Source: an uncultured Mailhella sp.
GTDB taxonomy: Bacteria > Desulfobacterota > Desulfovibrionia > Desulfovibrionales > Desulfovibrionaceae
Length of the DNA: 42,136 nt
Assembly (NCBI GenBank): GCA_944322635.1
Contig: CALUPL010000034.1
Coordinates: 1 to 42,136, forward strand
Direction: 5' to 3'
In this document: positions 40,341 to 42,136 of the stretch, piece by piece
How positions within the stretch are numbered: position 1 is the first letter of the stretch
Layout: every line of letters starts with the position of its first letter
The notes under the pieces: generated by a model
The model's database searches: none
Told to the model about the DNA's origin: nothing
What the model saw: the letters and a program-made list of their open reading frames with translations, nothing else
Made by a program: the position numbers and the translations under genes

Positions 40341-41264
40341 ATGGCCGAATCCCGTCAGACCGTTTCAGAAACCCTTGCCGGCATTGCCGAGCGCAGGCCC
40401 GTGCTCGCGCCGGTGCTGAACGCGTTCGCCCCTCTTCTTGAGGCCCGCGCGGCACTGCCGGAAAAACTGGCTCCCATGCTGGAAAAAAGCGGCTTTGTTC
40501 TGCCGCCCTGGCAGCAGGAACGGGCTCAGCAAGGCGCCCCGCTTCTGGCGGGCGTTTCCCTGAACGGCCTTTTCCCTCTTCTGCGGGCTTCCGCAGACGC
40601 TCTTCTGCCTCTTCTGGGCCGTCTGCCCGGAATGGCCGAGCATACCGAGGCACTGACGGCCTTCTTCGACAGGGAAGACATGTGCCTGCGCGCTGCAGAC
40701 ACGCTTCTTACGGGTCATGATACGGCTCTTGCCGAGGCGGCGGAGCAGTCGAACATTCCGCCGGCCGTGCTTCTGTTCGCACTGGAAACGGTTGTCGGTC
40801 CCGTGCTGCGCACGCTGGCGGCAACATACGACGCACCGTGGGATGAACGTCCCGCCTCGTGGATGCAGGGTTTCTGTCCTGTCTGCGGTTCTTATCCCTC
40901 CATCGGCTATCTGGACAAACGCGTCTTTGATGAAAAGAATGCCTTCCTGGCCGGAGGAGGAGGAAAAAAACATCTGCACTGCTCTCTTTGCGGCACCGAA
41001 TGGCATTTCCGGCGCGGAGCCTGTCCTTCCTGCGGCTGGGAAGGTTCTGGAGTCATGGAATTCCTTCGGGAAAGCGGGAACAGCAGAGGCGAACGCATCG
41101 ACTGGTGCACCAAGTGCAAGAGCTACTGCCCCGTTGTGGACCTGCGGGAACGCGACGGCACGCCCGACATGGACGCCCTGGCTCTCGGCATGATGCACAT
41201 GGACATTGTTGCCGCCCAGAAGGGCCTGATTCCTCTCAAGCCTTCCTTCTGGAACCAATTCTAG
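40341..41264 (+). CDS. fdhE: Formate dehydrogenase accessory protein FdhE
   Basis: FdhE is a cytoplasmic maturation factor for Tat-exported formate dehydrogenases. The 307-residue protein has a helical N-terminal half and a rubredoxin-like C-terminal half with four Cys pairs: Cys-Pro-Val-Cys-Gly-Ser-Tyr-Pro, Cys-Ser-Leu-Cys-Gly-Thr-Glu-Trp, Cys-Pro-Ser-Cys-Gly-Trp and Cys-Thr-Lys-Cys-Lys-Ser-Tyr. These bind iron or zinc in known FdhE proteins. AGGAG lies 5 nt before the ATG. It sits between fdhB and the cytochrome gene, as in other Desulfovibrio fdh operons. Confidence 0.93.
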   Translation: MAESRQTVSETLAGIAERRPVLAPVLNAFAPLLEARAALPEKLAPMLEKSGFVLPPWQQERAQQGAPLLAGVSLNGLFPLLRASADALLPLLGRLPGMAEHTEALTAFFDREDMCLRAADTLLTGHDTALAEAAEQSNIPPAVLLFALETVVGPVLRTLAATYDAPWDERPASWMQGFCPVCGSYPSIGYLDKRVFDEKNAFLAGGGGKKHLHCSLCGTEWHFRRGACPSCGWEGSGVMEFLRESGNSRGERIDWCTKCKSYCPVVDLRERDGTPDMDALALGMMHMDIVAAQKGLIPLKPSFWNQF

Positions 41265-41308
41265 CCACTGCCTCCGGGCATTTTTCCCTCTCTACCGGGA
41301 GACTGCGC

Positions 41309-41755
41309 ATGAAACCGCTTTTTATTCTTACCCTTCTTATCTCCCTCGCCTGGTGTGCCCCGGCACAAGCCCAGGACTTCAAAGCCAATCTCAAGTATCC
41401 GAAGAACCCCATCGTACTTGGCGGCGAGGTTTCCCCCCGCATGGCGGTAACCTTCAACCATACTTCCCACAGCGACGTGCCCTGTGATACCTGCCATCAC
41501 AAGCCCCGCTGCGCCATATGCCACTACAGCCCCTCGCAGGAAAAGTCCCCCTACGCGTCGTGCAGCGCCGCCGAGGGATGCCATACCGTACAGGGCAGAA
41601 GCAACGAGACTGACAGCCGCTTCATGGCTTTCCACAGCAGAGAATCCATGCGTTCCTGCTTCGGCTGCCATCGCAGGATGAGCCTGGAACATCCCGAATT
41701 CCAGGGTTGCCGTCCCTGCCATCCCAATACCACCCAGCCCGACGAAGAGAAGTAA
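41309..41755 (+). CDS. Class III-type multiheme cytochrome c, formate dehydrogenase partner
   Basis: The 148-residue exported protein has a signal peptide (Met-Lys-Pro-Leu-Phe, hydrophobic core, cleavage at Ala-Gln-Ala-Gln). The mature part has four CXXCH heme sites (Cys-Asp-Thr-Cys-His, Cys-Ala-Ile-Cys-His, Cys-Phe-Gly-Cys-His, Cys-Arg-Pro-Cys-His) and a fifth Cys-Ser-Ala-Ala-Glu-Gly-Cys-His with five residues between the cysteines. The lead-in Phe-Asn-His-x-x-His is typical of cytochrome c3 axial ligands. It probably takes electrons from FdhAB and passes them to the periplasmic c3 pool. GGGAG lies 7 nt before the ATG 41309; the longer in-frame ORF overlaps fdhE and is rejected. Confidence 0.9.
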   Translation: MKPLFILTLLISLAWCAPAQAQDFKANLKYPKNPIVLGGEVSPRMAVTFNHTSHSDVPCDTCHHKPRCAICHYSPSQEKSPYASCSAAEGCHTVQGRSNETDSRFMAFHSRESMRSCFGCHRRMSLEHPEFQGCRPCHPNTTQPDEEK

Positions 41756-41774
41756 TTCTTCCCTTTACCGACAG

Positions 41775-41824
41775 AAAAAGCCCGTGTGTCGGAAGCAGTT
41801 TCGCTTCCGACACACGGGCTTTTT
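41775..41824 (+). terminator. Strong terminator of the fdh operon
   Basis: A perfect 22-bp stem (41775-41796 with 41803-41824) with a 6-nt loop, A5 before and T5 after, 19 nt after the cytochrome stop. It could act in both directions. Confidence 0.95.
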
Positions 41825-42015
41825 CATAACCGACCTCTGCCGTCTAACAAATTTTTGAAGGAAACTATTTCAGCTTCATCTTTTCCTTATGCAGTTAAAT
41901 ATTTCCTGTATTTTCAGTGTATTATTTATTTTTTTTATTCATTTCTACTTTTTTATTTTTCTCTAAAATATTTTCTTAAATATTTTATAAAATATATTGA
42001 CACTACTAAAAAAAC
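41825..42015. other. Very AT-rich spacer before the insertion sequence
   Basis: About 190 nt dominated by A and T runs, unlike the GC-rich rest of the window. It has no supported gene. It may be a silenced or horizontally acquired segment, or a preferred target for the adjacent insertion sequence. Confidence 0.5.
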
Positions 42016-42136
42016 TAGGCTCAGGACTCATTAATTGCCAAAAGGGTAAAAAGTTCTTATTGTCGGCATAGGGAGGATGCCATGAAGGAACTTTTTTATC
42101 TTTCTCATGAACAGATTGCTCGTATCAAACGCTACT
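42016..42136 (+). mobile_element. Left end of an IS5-like insertion sequence (truncated by window)
   Basis: The segment beginning GGCTCAGGACTCATTAATTG (from about 42019) resembles terminal inverted repeats of IS5-family elements I recall, and is followed at once by a short non-coding lead and a transposase start with a strong GGGAGG. A flanking CTAG (42015-42018) could be the target site. The right end is outside the window. Confidence 0.55.
42082..42136 (+). CDS. IS5-family transposase, first 18 residues only
   Basis: Eighteen codons are visible: Met-Lys-Glu-Leu-Phe-Tyr-Leu-Ser-His-Glu-Gln-Ile-Ala-Arg-Ile-Lys-Arg-Tyr. This is the usual N-terminal pattern of IS5-group transposases (a Leu-Phe/Tyr-Leu-Ser start then a Gln-x-Ala/Arg helix). 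GGGAGG lies 6 nt before the ATG. The DDE catalytic part is outside the window. Confidence 0.6.
   Translation, partial: MKELFYLSHEQIARIKRY

Overview
The window looks like chromosomal DNA from a host-associated sulfate/sulfite-reducing member of the Desulfovibrionaceae (Bilophila/Mailhella/Desulfovibrio-like). This is inferred from a selenocysteine-containing periplasmic formate dehydrogenase with its class III cytochrome c partner, a TunR-type tungstate regulator, two FmdE-family proteins, a YedE/YedF/DUF3343/SelD selenium operon, a fairly high GC content and the style of the housekeeping genes. I did no database search, so the genus is not proven.

Layout. 1-0.6 kb: start of an exported protein and a ComEA-like helix-hairpin-helix protein (minus). 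0.7-4.3 kb: tunR (minus), divergent from an FmdE/zinc-ribbon/MoeA fusion and mobA (plus). 4.4-8.3 kb: minus-strand selenium operon yedE - yedF/tusA - DUF3343 - kinase-like - selD. SelD itself carries an in-frame UGA that reads as selenocysteine, so its start lies upstream of where simple gene calling stops. 8.8-12.1 kb: azlCD, a GDSL hydrolase, a ZraP-like periplasmic protein and a nitroreductase. 12.3-16.3 kb: FecCD-type metal/chelate ABC transporter plus an FmdE/zinc-ribbon protein. 16.5-18.4 kb: Nudix hydrolase and MATE pump (minus). 18.45-20.7 kb: an orphan 5S rRNA gene with its own promoter, an OpgB-like phosphoglycerol transferase with a G9 tract in the reading frame, and two identical tRNA-Lys(CUU) genes. 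20.8-26.0 kb: split ThrE exporter, secG, tpiA, YmdB-like phosphodiesterase, HD hydrolase and a small membrane protein (all minus). 26.2-31.0 kb: dnaE, queD and an unknown. 31.4-36.0 kb: an unknown small protein, an AI-2E-family exporter, a TetR regulator with uppP, and a Mn-dependent pyrophosphatase gene lying between two identical tRNA-Met genes. 36.5-41.8 kb: fdhA (Sec189), fdhB, fdhE and a multiheme cytochrome, closed by a 22-bp-stem terminator. 41.8-42.1 kb: a very AT-rich spacer and the left end of an IS5-like insertion sequence.

How it fits together. Much of the window serves one task: building and using a molybdenum/tungsten selenoenzyme that oxidises formate in the periplasm. YedE, YedF and DUF3343 are candidates for moving selenium, and SelD makes selenophosphate for Sec-tRNA. 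MoeA-like and MobA act late in pterin cofactor synthesis, TunR senses oxyanions, and FdhE matures the enzyme. FdhA, FdhB and the cytochrome carry electrons. The FecCD transporter with a second FmdE protein may feed in a metal, but its substrate cannot be read from the sequence. The remaining genes are mostly housekeeping.
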